Made by a program: the position numbers and the translations under genes. The notes beneath the pieces are model-generated. The model ran no database searches. It was not told the DNA's origin and saw only the letters and a program-made list of their open reading frames with translations. 64,000 bases of DNA from Hungatella sp. GTDB lineage: Bacteria > Bacillota > Clostridia > Lachnospirales > Lachnospiraceae. This document shows positions 12,663-21,613 of this stretch, in pieces. Position 1 is the first letter of the stretch; every line of letters begins with the position of its first letter. The DNA lies in NCBI GenBank assembly GCA_009712635.1, contig WASS01000002.1, positions 310,001 to 374,000 of the forward strand, given 5' to 3'.

Positions 12663-13694
12663 ATGAGTGTAACAATTAAAGATATTGCAAAATTATCCGG
12701 AGTTGGTATTTCCACTGTATCACGGGTGTTAAATGGAAGCGGCTTCGCCAGTCCGGTGACAAAGCAGAAAGTTATGGCGGCTGTGCATGAGTTGAATTAT
12801 ATACCGAATAATAATGCAAGAAATTTGAAAAGGACCCAGACGAAGACGATTGCGGTTCTGGTAAAAAGTATAACAAATCCCTTTTTTCAGAAAATGATTC
12901 ATACCATAGAGCAGAAAACAATGCTGCGCGGGTATAGCCTGGAACTTCGCAATGTTAACTCCAACGGGCAGGAAATGCTGATTGCTCAGCAGGAAGTTAT
13001 GGATAAAAATCTATGTGGTATCATTTTGATGGGAGGAGGTTTTGAATATACAGAAGAGGATTTTAAGCATTTAGGTGTGCCATGTGTGCTGCTGACTGTC
13101 TCAGCTGATGATAAGGTAAATAAAGACCTGTATTCCAGCGTAATCATTGACGATGAGGCTGAGAATTTTAAAGCAACCGATTACCTGATTAAATTAGGGC
13201 ATAGAAGAATTGGCTGTATCTATAATGCATATGGTCAGCTGAAGACTCCCAACACTCTTCGGTTTGAAGGGTATAAAAGGGCTCTTTTGGAAAATGGGAT
13301 TCCCTTTGATCCGTTGCTGGTATCCAGTTTTAATACATCCCAGTCCGGTTATGAATTTGGTTTTAATATGATGAAAAACCTGATGATGAGAAATAAAGAT
13401 ATGACAGCTGTTGTTGCCATGGCGGATATCATGGCGGTAGGAGCGGCTAAGGCAATTTTGTCTGAAGGATTGCGTATACCAGAGGATATTTCCGTCATTG
13501 GATTTGACGGCATTGAAGTGGCGGAGTATTACAGTCCTGCTCTGGATACGATTTCTCAGCCTGCGGAGCAGATGGCAGTCAGTGCAATTGACGCATTGTT
13601 TGCAATGATGCAGGGAGAGAAGACCAGCCACATAGTATATGAGGCAGTACTGCTTAAACGTGGGTCCTGCGTTGGACTTACAGGCCATTCGTAA
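12663..13694 (+). CDS. LacI-family regulator of the sophoro-oligosaccharide locus
   Basis: Transcriptional repressor (343 aa). The N-terminal HTH and hinge helix (VTIKDIAKLSGVGISTVSRV, about residues 3-22) are classic LacI. The rest is a sugar-binding core with IGFDGIEVAEYYSPALDTI. ATG 12663 is 9 bases after AGGAAAGG; the upstream ATG 12654 abuts that site and is less likely. It is encoded inside the operon it probably controls, through the twin GAAAACGTTTCC sites at 8866 and 9063. The effector is likely sophorose or a related oligosaccharide (inference). Confidence 0.88.
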   Translation: MSVTIKDIAKLSGVGISTVSRVLNGSGFASPVTKQKVMAAVHELNYIPNNNARNLKRTQTKTIAVLVKSITNPFFQKMIHTIEQKTMLRGYSLELRNVNSNGQEMLIAQQEVMDKNLCGIILMGGGFEYTEEDFKHLGVPCVLLTVSADDKVNKDLYSSVIIDDEAENFKATDYLIKLGHRRIGCIYNAYGQLKTPNTLRFEGYKRALLENGIPFDPLLVSSFNTSQSGYEFGFNMMKNLMMRNKDMTAVVAMADIMAVGAAKAILSEGLRIPEDISVIGFDGIEVAEYYSPALDTISQPAEQMAVSAIDALFAMMQGEKTSHIVYEAVLLKRGSCVGLTGHS

Positions 13695-13705
13695 AGGAAA
13701 GAAAA

Positions 13706-15916
13706 ATGGAAGAACGAAAATTAAAAGAATTACTGAGTGACATGTCAATAGAAGAAAAAATAGACCAGTTGTTACAGGTGACGGGCTATTATTTTGAAGA
13801 AGAGGGAGTCGTGACGGGTCCTAATAACCAGGCAGGTTTTATGCAGCAGGAAGTTGATCTTGCCGGTTCTGTACTGGGTATCGCAGGTGCAAAAAAACTG
13901 ATTGGAATACAGAAAAAATACATGGAAAAACAGCCACATCAGATACCGTTGCTGTTTATGGCAGATATTATCAATGGATTTCGTACTATTTTCCCAATTC
14001 CACTGGCACAGGGGTGTAGCTTTGATCCGGAGATTGCTAAGGCGGGAGCAGAGGTTGCCGCAAAAGAGTCGGCAGTATCAGGACTGCATCTTACATTTTC
14101 CCCCATGGTTGATCTGGTCAGAGACCCCAGATGGGGAAGAGTGATGGAGTCGACAGGGGAAGATCCCTATTTAAACAGTGAATTTGCACGGGCTATGGTC
14201 AGAGGCTATCAGGGGGATGGGGAATTGAGCCAACCCTATAAAATTGCAGCGTGTGTAAAGCATTTTGCAGGATATGGTGCACCCATGGCAGGTAGAGAAT
14301 ACAATACGGTGGAATTGTCCAACCGCACATTATTTGACAGTTATCTTCCGTCCTATCAGGCAGCCATCGATGCTGGCTGTGCAACCGCCATGACCTCCTT
14401 TAATACATTAGACAGAATTCCGTCAACAGCAAATAAGTGGCTGATGCGGGATATTTTAAGAAAACATATGGGATTTGAAGGAGTATTGATTTCTGACTGG
14501 GCTGCAATTGAAGAAATTATAAATCACGGTGTTGCCGAGGGCAAAAAGCAGGCGGCGCAGCTGGCGCTGGAAGCAGGCGTGGATATTGATATGATGACAA
14601 CCTGTTATTGCAGAAATATCAAAGAATTACTGGATGAAAATAAAATTGATTCAGCATTACTTGATGAAGCAGTTTATCGGGTTCTGGTCTTGAAAAACAG
14701 GCTTGGATTATTTGAAAATCCCTTTAAAGATGCAAACAGCCAGTGGGAAGAAGATGTGATTCTTTCAAAGGAACACAGAAAACTGGCAAGACAGGCAGCA
14801 GCGCAGACAATGGTACTGCTTAAAAATGAAGATCAGATACTACCACTGAAAAAGGAAGGACAAAAAATAGCATTTATTGGTCCTCATGCAGACAGTCCGT
14901 ATCTGATGGGAGTGTGGTCAATCTTCGGCAGAATGGAAGATGTGATAACAATAAAAGAGGGAGTAAAGCGGGCTGGTGTGACGGAAGCTTCCTTTTATCA
15001 AGGGGCTCCTGTTGTATCTGATCTTACAAAGCTGGAACTGCATTCTGAAGTAAGGGAGCAGATTGAGTCAGATATCAAAGCTTCTAAAGATCTGTTAAAA
15101 GAGGCACTGCTTGCTGCTCAGGATTCAGATATTGTTGTCCTGGCACTGGGAGAACATCCTACGCAATCAGGAGAGGCTGCATCCAGAACCAATCTGCATC
15201 TGGATCCACTGCAGCTGGAGCTGCTCCGTCAGGTGAAGAAAATAAACTCAAACATAGTTACTGTATTACTGAATGGAAGACCACTTATTATAGAAGATGT
15301 ACTTGCGGATTCAAAGGCAGTTCTGGAGGCGTGGCTTCCGGGAACAGAGGGAGGCAATGCCATTTCGGATATTTTATTTGGTGACGTTACCCCTTCTGGA
15401 AAACTATCTATGAGTTTTCCAAGGACAGAGGGACAGATTCCCATATATTATAACGACTTCCCAACAGGCAGACCGGTGCTGGGGAAAAAGGAAAAATACC
15501 TTTCCCAATATATTGATTGTCCCAATGAGCCTTTATTCCCATTTGGGTACGGCTTGTCTTATACGGAGTTTGAAATTTCGCCTATTACCTTAAGTCACAA
15601 AATTCTGAGCGGCGATGGATCAATCCAGGCATCTGTCTGCGTGAGAAATACCGGACACCGGGCGGGGGCACAGGTTATTCAGCTGTACATCAAGGACGAA
15701 GTGGGAAGTGTTTCGCGGCCGAACCGGGAACTCAAAGGCTTTCAAAAAATTTATCTAGAGCCGGGGGAAAAGGCCGAGGTGATTTTTGATATCAATACTT
15801 CCATGCTGAAATTCTATGATAGTTCCATGCAGTATGTTTGTGAGCCTGGTTCTTTTAAGCTTTTCATCGGAGCAGATTCTGCAACTGAAAATTTTGTTTC
15901 GTTTACAGTGGAATAA
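13706..15916 (+). CDS. GH3 beta-glucosidase
   Basis: Cytoplasmic family 3 glycoside hydrolase (736 aa, no signal peptide). The N-terminal TIM barrel carries KHFAGYG and the nucleophile motif ISDW (Asp264). A second alpha/beta sandwich domain includes EHPTQSGEAASR with candidate acid/base glutamates, and a C-terminal fibronectin III-like domain covers about 620-736. It starts 11 bases after lacI behind AAAGGAAAG. In the comparable Listeria locus the GH3 enzyme cleaves sophorose, the disaccharide left by the phosphorylase; the same job is inferred here. Confidence 0.9.
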   Translation: MEERKLKELLSDMSIEEKIDQLLQVTGYYFEEEGVVTGPNNQAGFMQQEVDLAGSVLGIAGAKKLIGIQKKYMEKQPHQIPLLFMADIINGFRTIFPIPLAQGCSFDPEIAKAGAEVAAKESAVSGLHLTFSPMVDLVRDPRWGRVMESTGEDPYLNSEFARAMVRGYQGDGELSQPYKIAACVKHFAGYGAPMAGREYNTVELSNRTLFDSYLPSYQAAIDAGCATAMTSFNTLDRIPSTANKWLMRDILRKHMGFEGVLISDWAAIEEIINHGVAEGKKQAAQLALEAGVDIDMMTTCYCRNIKELLDENKIDSALLDEAVYRVLVLKNRLGLFENPFKDANSQWEEDVILSKEHRKLARQAAAQTMVLLKNEDQILPLKKEGQKIAFIGPHADSPYLMGVWSIFGRMEDVITIKEGVKRAGVTEASFYQGAPVVSDLTKLELHSEVREQIESDIKASKDLLKEALLAAQDSDIVVLALGEHPTQSGEAASRTNLHLDPLQLELLRQVKKINSNIVTVLLNGRPLIIEDVLADSKAVLEAWLPGTEGGNAISDILFGDVTPSGKLSMSFPRTEGQIPIYYNDFPTGRPVLGKKEKYLSQYIDCPNEPLFPFGYGLSYTEFEISPITLSHKILSGDGSIQASVCVRNTGHRAGAQVIQLYIKDEVGSVSRPNRELKGFQKIYLEPGEKAEVIFDINTSMLKFYDSSMQYVCEPGSFKLFIGADSATENFVSFTVE

Positions 15917-16025
15917 AAGTAAGGGAGCAGACTCTCAAAGAACAGCATTTTCCCCTGATTGTGGATTATCTTTTGAAACTATGTTATACTATGGAACAGA
16001 TAACACGAAACAGGGAGAATGTATT

Positions 16026-16946
16026 ATGAAAGAAACATCATTAGTTATTATGGCAGCCGGAATCGGGAGCCGGTTTGGCGGTGGAATCAAACAGCTGGAA
16101 CCGGTTGGTCCCAGTGGCGAGATCATTATGGACTATTCCATTTATGATGCTTTGAATGCAGGCTTTAACAAAATTGTATTTATCATCCGTAAAGATCTGG
16201 AACAGGATTTTAAAGAGATTATTGGCAACCGGATTGAAAAGATTGCACCGGTGAAGTATGCGTTCCAGGAACTTGATGATCTGCCGGCAGGTTTTCATAA
16301 GCCGGAAGAAAGAACCAAACCCTGGGGAACAGGACAGGCAATTCTGTGTGCCAAAGATGTGATACAGGAGCCGTTTGCGGTAATCAATGCAGATGACTAT
16401 TATGGAAAAGAAGGGTTTATTAAGATCCATGATTATCTGGTGAACCAGATGGATCCAGATGTCAGACCATTTGATCTGTGCATGAGCGGGTTTATCCTGG
16501 GCAATACCTTGAGCGAAAACGGAGGTGTGACCAGAGGGGTGTGTCAGGTGGGGTCTGACGGTGTCTTAGAGAAAGTTACAGAGACTTATGAGCTCATTAT
16601 GGATGGCGGGGAAGCCCGCGGAAGAGATGAAGCAGGTAATCCGGTTAAGGTCTCTTTAGATCAGAACGTATCCATGAACATGTGGGGACTTTCACCGGCA
16701 TTTTTAATGGAACTGGAGCATGGATTTCCGACATTTTTAGAGAGCCTGAAGGAAGGGGACATCAAATCCGAATATCTACTTCCTAAGATTATTGATCGGC
16801 TGATCAGCCAGGATAAAGCCAGAGTTCACGTACTGGAGACAAGAGATAAGTGGTTTGGAGTAACTTATAAAGAGGATAAACCAGCTGTTTCAGCGGCAAT
16901 CAAAGATCTGGTTTCAAAAGGAATTTATCCAGAACGTCTTTTTTAA
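16026..16946 (+). CDS. NTP-transferase family nucleotidyltransferase (sugar-1-phosphate type)
   Basis: Nucleotidyltransferase (306 aa) of the sugar-1-phosphate uridylyl/thymidylyl type. The N-terminal signature MAAGIGSRFGGGIKQLEPVG binds nucleotide, and INADDYYGKEGF supplies a metal/substrate aspartate. The frame is open from 15816, but that part overlaps the GH3 gene; ATG 16026 follows CAGGGAGA and matches the paralogue at 31258. It lies 109 bases after the GH3 gene of a locus predicted to release glucose 1-phosphate, so use of that product is plausible. Exact sugar and nucleotide are unknown. Confidence 0.8.
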   Translation: MKETSLVIMAAGIGSRFGGGIKQLEPVGPSGEIIMDYSIYDALNAGFNKIVFIIRKDLEQDFKEIIGNRIEKIAPVKYAFQELDDLPAGFHKPEERTKPWGTGQAILCAKDVIQEPFAVINADDYYGKEGFIKIHDYLVNQMDPDVRPFDLCMSGFILGNTLSENGGVTRGVCQVGSDGVLEKVTETYELIMDGGEARGRDEAGNPVKVSLDQNVSMNMWGLSPAFLMELEHGFPTFLESLKEGDIKSEYLLPKIIDRLISQDKARVHVLETRDKWFGVTYKEDKPAVSAAIKDLVSKGIYPERLF

Positions 16947-17012
16947 TGGCAATATCCGAACTTTTTTATACTTCTTAGCATAGAATGGTGTTGTATAAGC
17001 TAAAAGCAGGGA

Positions 17013-17672
17013 GTGATAACAACCGTGCCAGGCAACCCGGACTATACTTATGGAGAGGATAATGAGAGCCTGCCCCCATACATGCTTTATGGTGACAGGA
17101 GCATCAGGGAAAGTTCTCTGGAGCCGAAGGATATCATTGCAAAGGATCTGGAATATTTACAGGGAATGTACCCGGGACATATGAAACGTCTGCAGGAATA
17201 CGTCGTTTCCGCATGTGATCACCTGGATTATAAAGACAGCCCAATGTACGATGAATTCCCCGATCGTCTGTTGATTCATCAGGTATGTGATTCCATTTGC
17301 GCAAAGATTCGTGAAGAAGGAACCATAACGGACGAATTGCTGATGGGGAACAATGATAAGACTGAGACAGCAGCGCAGATGCAGCAAGAGCCGGATTGGG
17401 AAAATGAGGAGTTAGAAAAAGCGGAACTTAATGACAGGTACTCCACATGGGGGCCTCCCGGTTGGGGGCCACCCGGACCTAAACCTCCTGGCTGGAGACC
17501 GCCGCCCGGACCGAGACCGCCTTACTGGGGGCCAGGACCCGGACCGAAGCCGCCTTATTGGGGAGCAAATCCCGGACCGCCACAGGGTAATGGTCTGCTG
17601 GGGGATATCGTGTCAGTACTGTTACTGAATGAAATGCACCGAAGAAGATGTAACTCCGGACGGTGCAGATAG
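17013..17672 (+). CDS. Hypothetical protein with Pro/Gly/Trp-rich tail
   Basis: Unknown function (219 aa from GTG 17013; GTG 17025 is equally possible after GCAGGGAG). Residues about 40-115 form a compact, probably helical acidic domain (DLEYLQGMYPGHMKRLQEYV) that I recall from uncharacterised Lachnospiraceae proteins. Residues about 145-195 are low complexity, built from WGPPG, PKPP, PRPP and PYWGPGPG units, followed by a short hydrophobic helix (LLGDIVSVLLLNEM) and a basic Cys-containing end. The tail resembles coat or surface adhesive proteins, but there is no signal peptide. It has its own terminator, so it is probably monocistronic. Confidence 0.75.
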   Translation: MITTVPGNPDYTYGEDNESLPPYMLYGDRSIRESSLEPKDIIAKDLEYLQGMYPGHMKRLQEYVVSACDHLDYKDSPMYDEFPDRLLIHQVCDSICAKIREEGTITDELLMGNNDKTETAAQMQQEPDWENEELEKAELNDRYSTWGPPGWGPPGPKPPGWRPPPGPRPPYWGPGPGPKPPYWGANPGPPQGNGLLGDIVSVLLLNEMHRRRCNSGRCR

Positions 17673-17680
17673 GAATAGTG

Positions 17681-17713
17681 AAAGCAGCTTCCTTTTAAAA
17701 GGAGGCTGCTTTT
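17681..17713 (+). terminator. Rho-independent terminator
   Basis: GCAGCTTCC pairs with GGAGGCTGC (one G-U pair) around the loop TTTTAAAA, followed by TTTTC, directly after the Pro/Gly-rich gene. Confidence 0.85.
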
Positions 17714-17863
17714 CTGTATTTTTAAGCTGCCAGTATAACGGAAAGGAAAATAATTCAAGTATTTGTTGTTATTCGGTAAAGATAAAGCACAGGTGTTTTT
17801 CCGCTTTATTATGAATTTTAAACGGCTTCATCTGTAAAAAAATAGTTCAAAATTACAAGTAAA

Positions 17864-17889
17864 CTGTCCGATTGAGGCAGTCATTTTTT
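17864..17889 (+). terminator. Possible leader terminator ahead of the amino acid permease
   Basis: ACTGTCC and GGCAGT-type arms flank GATTGA, followed by CATTTTTTTCTG, 46 bases before the permease ATG. It may simply end upstream transcription or act as an attenuator. The stem is short, so this is tentative. The rest of 17714-17934 is AT-rich, with no gene. Confidence 0.4.
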
Positions 17890-17934
17890 TCTGAAATTCT
17901 TTACTATGAAAGAATCAATACACAGGAGGTTTTC

Positions 17935-19356
17935 ATGGAAAAAGAAAATAAGAAATTAGGGCTGCTGGCACTGACTGCACTGGTAATCAGCTCTTCAGTC
18001 GGGAGCGGAATTTTCGGAATCGCATCAGACATGGCGGCGGGGACAAGCCCGGGAGCAGCCATTGCAGCGTGGATCATTTCAGGTGCAGGAGTTCTCATGC
18101 TTTGTCTGTCACTAACTAACATCATTAATAAGAGGCCTGAATTAAGCGGAATTTTCAGCTATGCAACAGAAACCTTTGGCCCCTTTGGAGGATTCATCAG
18201 CGGGTGGGGATACTGGTTATCTGCATGGCTGGGTAACATTGCCTTTGCCACCATTATGATGAGCGCACTCAGTTATTTTATTCCTGCACTTGGAAATGGA
18301 AATAATCTTCTCTCTATTATTACAGCAAGTATTATTTTATGGCTCATGTGTCTGGTCGTAAACAGGGGGATTGAAAGTGCTGCATTTTTAAATACCATAA
18401 TTACCATCTGTAAGTTGGTTCCGCTTTTACTTTTTGTAATTGCTGCAATAATCGCGTTTAAGGCCGATATATTTGCTGCAGATTTTTGGGGGACTGTATC
18501 AGGAAATTTTTCCTTGAAGGATGTGATGTCTCAGGTAAATTCCAGCATGATGGTGCTCATGTGGGTATTTGTTGGAATTGAAGGAGCGGCGATGATGGCA
18601 GACCGTGCCGATACGAAAGCAACTGCTGGAAAGGCCACTGTGCTGGGCCTCATAGGGCTTTTATGTGTTTATCTTCTTTTGTCTCTTTTACCTTATGGGC
18701 TGATGAGCCGTGCCGAAATTTGTGAATTGAAGCAGCCAACCATGGCATACCTTCTTTCTTATATTGTGGGTCCATGGGGAGCAGCTTTTATAAATATTGC
18801 CATGATTATATCTGTTGCAGGCTGCTGGCTGTCATGGACCATGCTTCCGGTCGAGACCACATTGCTAATGGCACAGCAGAATCTTCTTCCGAAGAAATTC
18901 GGTGAAGTAAATGACAAGAATGTCCCAACCTTCTCTCTGGTTTTTATGACGGCTCTTTCACAGATTTTTATCTTCACTTTATTATTTACAAATAAGGCTT
19001 ATAATTTTGCATATTCACTCTGTACTGCAGCAATCTTCGTAACCTGGATTCTGGTGTGCATATATCAGGTAAAGCTTTCTTATATAAATAGAGAAAAAAA
19101 GGGAGAAGCCAGACAATTGACAATAGGACTTCTTGGAACTGCCTTTTACGCATGGGCAATATGGGCATCCGGAATTGGATATTTTCTTCTTTGCATGCTG
19201 GTTTATATTATTGGCATTTTCCTCTATATAAGAGCAGGAAAGGAAAATGGAGTGGAAAAAGTCTTTTCAAAAAAGGAAAAAGTCGTAATTATGTTTATTC
19301 TTGTAGGAGCAGCCATATCTGTTTACATGCTGATAACCGGCGCAATTGCTGTCTGA
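17935..19356 (+). CDS. arcD: APC-family amino acid permease, arginine:ornithine antiporter-like
   Basis: Integral membrane transporter (473 aa, about 12-13 helices). The first helix carries the APC glycine-rich motif SSSVGSGIFGIASDMA and the N-terminus reads KKLGLLALTALVIS, as in arginine/ornithine exchangers. Position upstream of arcA-arcB-arcC supports exchange of external arginine for internal ornithine, which drives the deiminase pathway without energy cost. The frame extends to 17872, but ATG 17935 follows a perfect AGGAGG. Two regulator genes separate it from arcA, so it is probably transcribed separately. Confidence 0.82.
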   Translation: MEKENKKLGLLALTALVISSSVGSGIFGIASDMAAGTSPGAAIAAWIISGAGVLMLCLSLTNIINKRPELSGIFSYATETFGPFGGFISGWGYWLSAWLGNIAFATIMMSALSYFIPALGNGNNLLSIITASIILWLMCLVVNRGIESAAFLNTIITICKLVPLLLFVIAAIIAFKADIFAADFWGTVSGNFSLKDVMSQVNSSMMVLMWVFVGIEGAAMMADRADTKATAGKATVLGLIGLLCVYLLLSLLPYGLMSRAEICELKQPTMAYLLSYIVGPWGAAFINIAMIISVAGCWLSWTMLPVETTLLMAQQNLLPKKFGEVNDKNVPTFSLVFMTALSQIFIFTLLFTNKAYNFAYSLCTAAIFVTWILVCIYQVKLSYINREKKGEARQLTIGLLGTAFYAWAIWASGIGYFLLCMLVYIIGIFLYIRAGKENGVEKVFSKKEKVVIMFILVGAAISVYMLITGAIAV

Positions 19357-19537
19357 TTATTGATCTTTAAGCATCCATCTGTTCTCTGAGAAGCCCTCTA
19401 AATCATGATTTAATCAACGGGCTGAATTGACAAAAATTTACTTTTAATGATATGATTCGACATAAGGAGAATGATTGGAAACGGCAGCGAAGCAAGGTGT
19501 TTCAGAGGAGAAGCGGAATGGATAATGTGAGGTCCAA

Positions 19538-20542
19538 ATGAGTACAACAATTTTTATCTTCGACATCGTATTAATTATAATATTTGCCTGTTCCTGTACA
19601 ATTAATATAACTGCATACTGCAAAACAAAGCATGTCCGGGAGTTTGAGACCGGCATGCTTATGTTCTTTTATGGTCTTAATTCCATGATTATTTTCATGT
19701 CAGAATTTTTGCTCAAACTGCCTCTTTTTGAAGGGGCATATAATGTATTGACCTATTTTAGCGTTAAGGTTCTATGTGGAGTTGCCATAAGTACCCTGTA
19801 TATGCTTCTCACCGCGTCTTTACTTGAAAAAAAGATCGGCATTCTTCATGCAATCATTATGATGCCTTTGATCTGTATAACGGTCTATGTCGGAGATTTA
19901 AACGGATCAGTCAGTCAGCACTGGGTATTTTATACAGTACGGCAGATCTATCTGGCATGCTTTGTTCTTTCTTATTTTATCCGGTATGCTTTTTCAAAAG
20001 ACAGGGAGTATAAAATAAGGATCAGGGCATACCGGTTTCTTTTTCTCATCGGCGGCCTGTTTTCCGTGCTGATTTTTGCTGAAGACAGCATGGTCATCTT
20101 CCATTTTCAATATGTGATTAATACGTTAAATCTGAAGGTATTTATGGAGCATAATTTAAGTGAAGACATATTTTTCGTGATTCTGGCTGTGATCGGAGTA
20201 AAAAGCGGATTCTCGCAGCTGATTCAGAGAAGCGAATCGGCGGAGATAATGAAGTCCGGGGTTCCTATTCCTGTTGCGGCAGTCTGTGAGGCTAAGACCC
20301 CTTACCCGGAGGATCCTTTTATCAGGACTTATGGATTAAGCAATCGTCAGCGTGATGTACTGTATCTTCTGCTGAAGGACAAGACCTATCAGGAAATGGG
20401 AAAAGAACTGGGGCTGTCTGTGGGAACCGTAAAATTTCATGCCCATGGCATCTATGAAAAGACGGATTCCAGAAACCGGTCGGAACTGATTGGCAAATAT
20501 GAAAAGTATTATGAAAGCCGGCAGCAGACTCCGTTAACCTGA
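19538..20542 (+). CDS. Membrane-anchored LuxR-type regulator
   Basis: 334 aa. The N-terminal two thirds (about 1-230) hold seven or so hydrophobic helices; the C-terminal ~65 residues are a LuxR/NarL HTH (LSNRQRDVLYLLLKDKTYQE, then LGLSVGTVKFHAHGIYEKT). Such proteins sense at the membrane and bind DNA directly with no separate kinase. It is convergent with a second protein of the same design (20534-21514); their ends overlap by 9 bases. Its location between the permease and arcA suggests control of arginine catabolism, but the signal is unknown. Confidence 0.8.
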   Translation: MSTTIFIFDIVLIIIFACSCTINITAYCKTKHVREFETGMLMFFYGLNSMIIFMSEFLLKLPLFEGAYNVLTYFSVKVLCGVAISTLYMLLTASLLEKKIGILHAIIMMPLICITVYVGDLNGSVSQHWVFYTVRQIYLACFVLSYFIRYAFSKDREYKIRIRAYRFLFLIGGLFSVLIFAEDSMVIFHFQYVINTLNLKVFMEHNLSEDIFFVILAVIGVKSGFSQLIQRSESAEIMKSGVPIPVAAVCEAKTPYPEDPFIRTYGLSNRQRDVLYLLLKDKTYQEMGKELGLSVGTVKFHAHGIYEKTDSRNRSELIGKYEKYYESRQQTPLT

Positions 20543-21514
20543 CTTCTGCTTTTTCGTGCTCTCGTAAAGGACATATAATTCCTGCCGGGACTTTACACCA
20601 GTTTTTTTTAAGAGGTTATGGACATGGGAACGGACGGTAAAGGATGAAATCAGAAGCTTGGCGCTGATCTGCTCATCAGTGGTGTGGTTTAACAGTTCCG
20701 TAAGGATAGTCTGCTCTCTCAGAGTGAGGGAATAGGCTTTACAAAAAGAATAATAAGAGGCAGATTCGGTATCTGGGGAAATGAAAGATTCCGGCACCTG
20801 TTCCTGGGAATTTACAGCAGCTTTGCATGTGTGCAGAGCTGCTGTTTTTCGAAGGTAAAAACAGATATAAACCAGGGCGGATATGCCAAATAAAAAGTCA
20901 ATAGAAAAGATACGGCAGAAGGATAGCCTGATGCGGGCAGGGAAAATAAAAATCCTGATATAGTTTTCCATGATTCCGGAGAGAGAAAAGAAGAAAACGG
21001 ACCGGGATAGCACACGGCGAAAATCAGAAAAAAGCTTCTTGTTTTGACTGCAGGCTGCCTGATTCATAAGAGCGTGAAAGGAGAAGCCTCTGTAAAGTAA
21101 GAAAAGAGGGAACAGCGAGCTGTAAAAAAACAAGGTAGTCCTGCTGCTTTTTAAGGTGGGAATCAGCAACAGAAGAAAAATGAATATACACAGAATTATG
21201 TATTCATGGAATGGAAGCTTTGATCTGTGGTTTAACTGATAACTCAGATATAGAAGGCAGATAGCAGCGGATATGGATATAACCGTATTCCATACAGGCA
21301 TAGTAAAATAGACAGCCCGGTAGAACCGGCCGAATTCAGGGAGAAATTCTGCCATGGCTGCAACAAGCTGATTGGCGGATAAACAGAGATAGAGTGCGGA
21401 CAAACAGGCAGAGATACAGCATCGCTCACTCAAGTAGCGGCAGAAAGCAAGAAGGCACACTCCAAAGTATAAAATTAAAAGTATATTGTCGTATAAGTAA
21501 AGTAACAGCTTCAT
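20534..21514 (-). CDS. Membrane-anchored LuxR-type regulator (second)
   Basis: 326 aa, with the same architecture as the convergent neighbour: about seven N-terminal hydrophobic segments and a C-terminal LuxR-type HTH (LTLREQTILTELLNHTTDEQ, LLISSFTVRSHVHNLLKKTG). The frame is open to 21568; ATG 21514 (MKLLLYLYDN) has AAAGG 5-6 bases upstream and starts directly at the first membrane helix. It is divergent from arcA across about 240 bases holding an ARG-box-like palindrome, which places it to regulate arcA. Confidence 0.8.
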   Translation of the reverse strand: MKLLLYLYDNILLILYFGVCLLAFCRYLSERCCISACLSALYLCLSANQLVAAMAEFLPEFGRFYRAVYFTMPVWNTVISISAAICLLYLSYQLNHRSKLPFHEYIILCIFIFLLLLIPTLKSSRTTLFFYSSLFPLFLLYRGFSFHALMNQAACSQNKKLFSDFRRVLSRSVFFFSLSGIMENYIRIFIFPARIRLSFCRIFSIDFLFGISALVYICFYLRKTAALHTCKAAVNSQEQVPESFISPDTESASYYSFCKAYSLTLREQTILTELLNHTTDEQISAKLLISSFTVRSHVHNLLKKTGVKSRQELYVLYESTKKQKSG

Positions 21515-21613
21515 AATTACCTTTAGGCTTTTTTCTTTCAGTATAGCAAACTGCAAAGTTGAGGTCAAGAAAATTGTGCAAAATGTATAAGGTTTAGGCT
21601 TGGTTTTGTTGAA

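Noticed and set aside
15816-16025. N-terminal extension of the nucleotidyltransferase gene into the GH3 gene
   Set aside because: It overlaps the GH3 coding end; ATG 16026 has a ribosome site and directly precedes the conserved nucleotide-binding motif shared with the paralogue at 31258.
17442-17585. Tandem DNA repeat or CRISPR-like array
   Set aside because: The repetition is at the protein level (WGPPG/PKPP units within the coding frame), with irregular unit length and no spacers.
17431-17758. Two overlapping open frames (plus and minus) within the Pro/Gly-rich gene
   Set aside because: They are out-of-frame readings of the biased repeat DNA; neither has a ribosome site or family resemblance.
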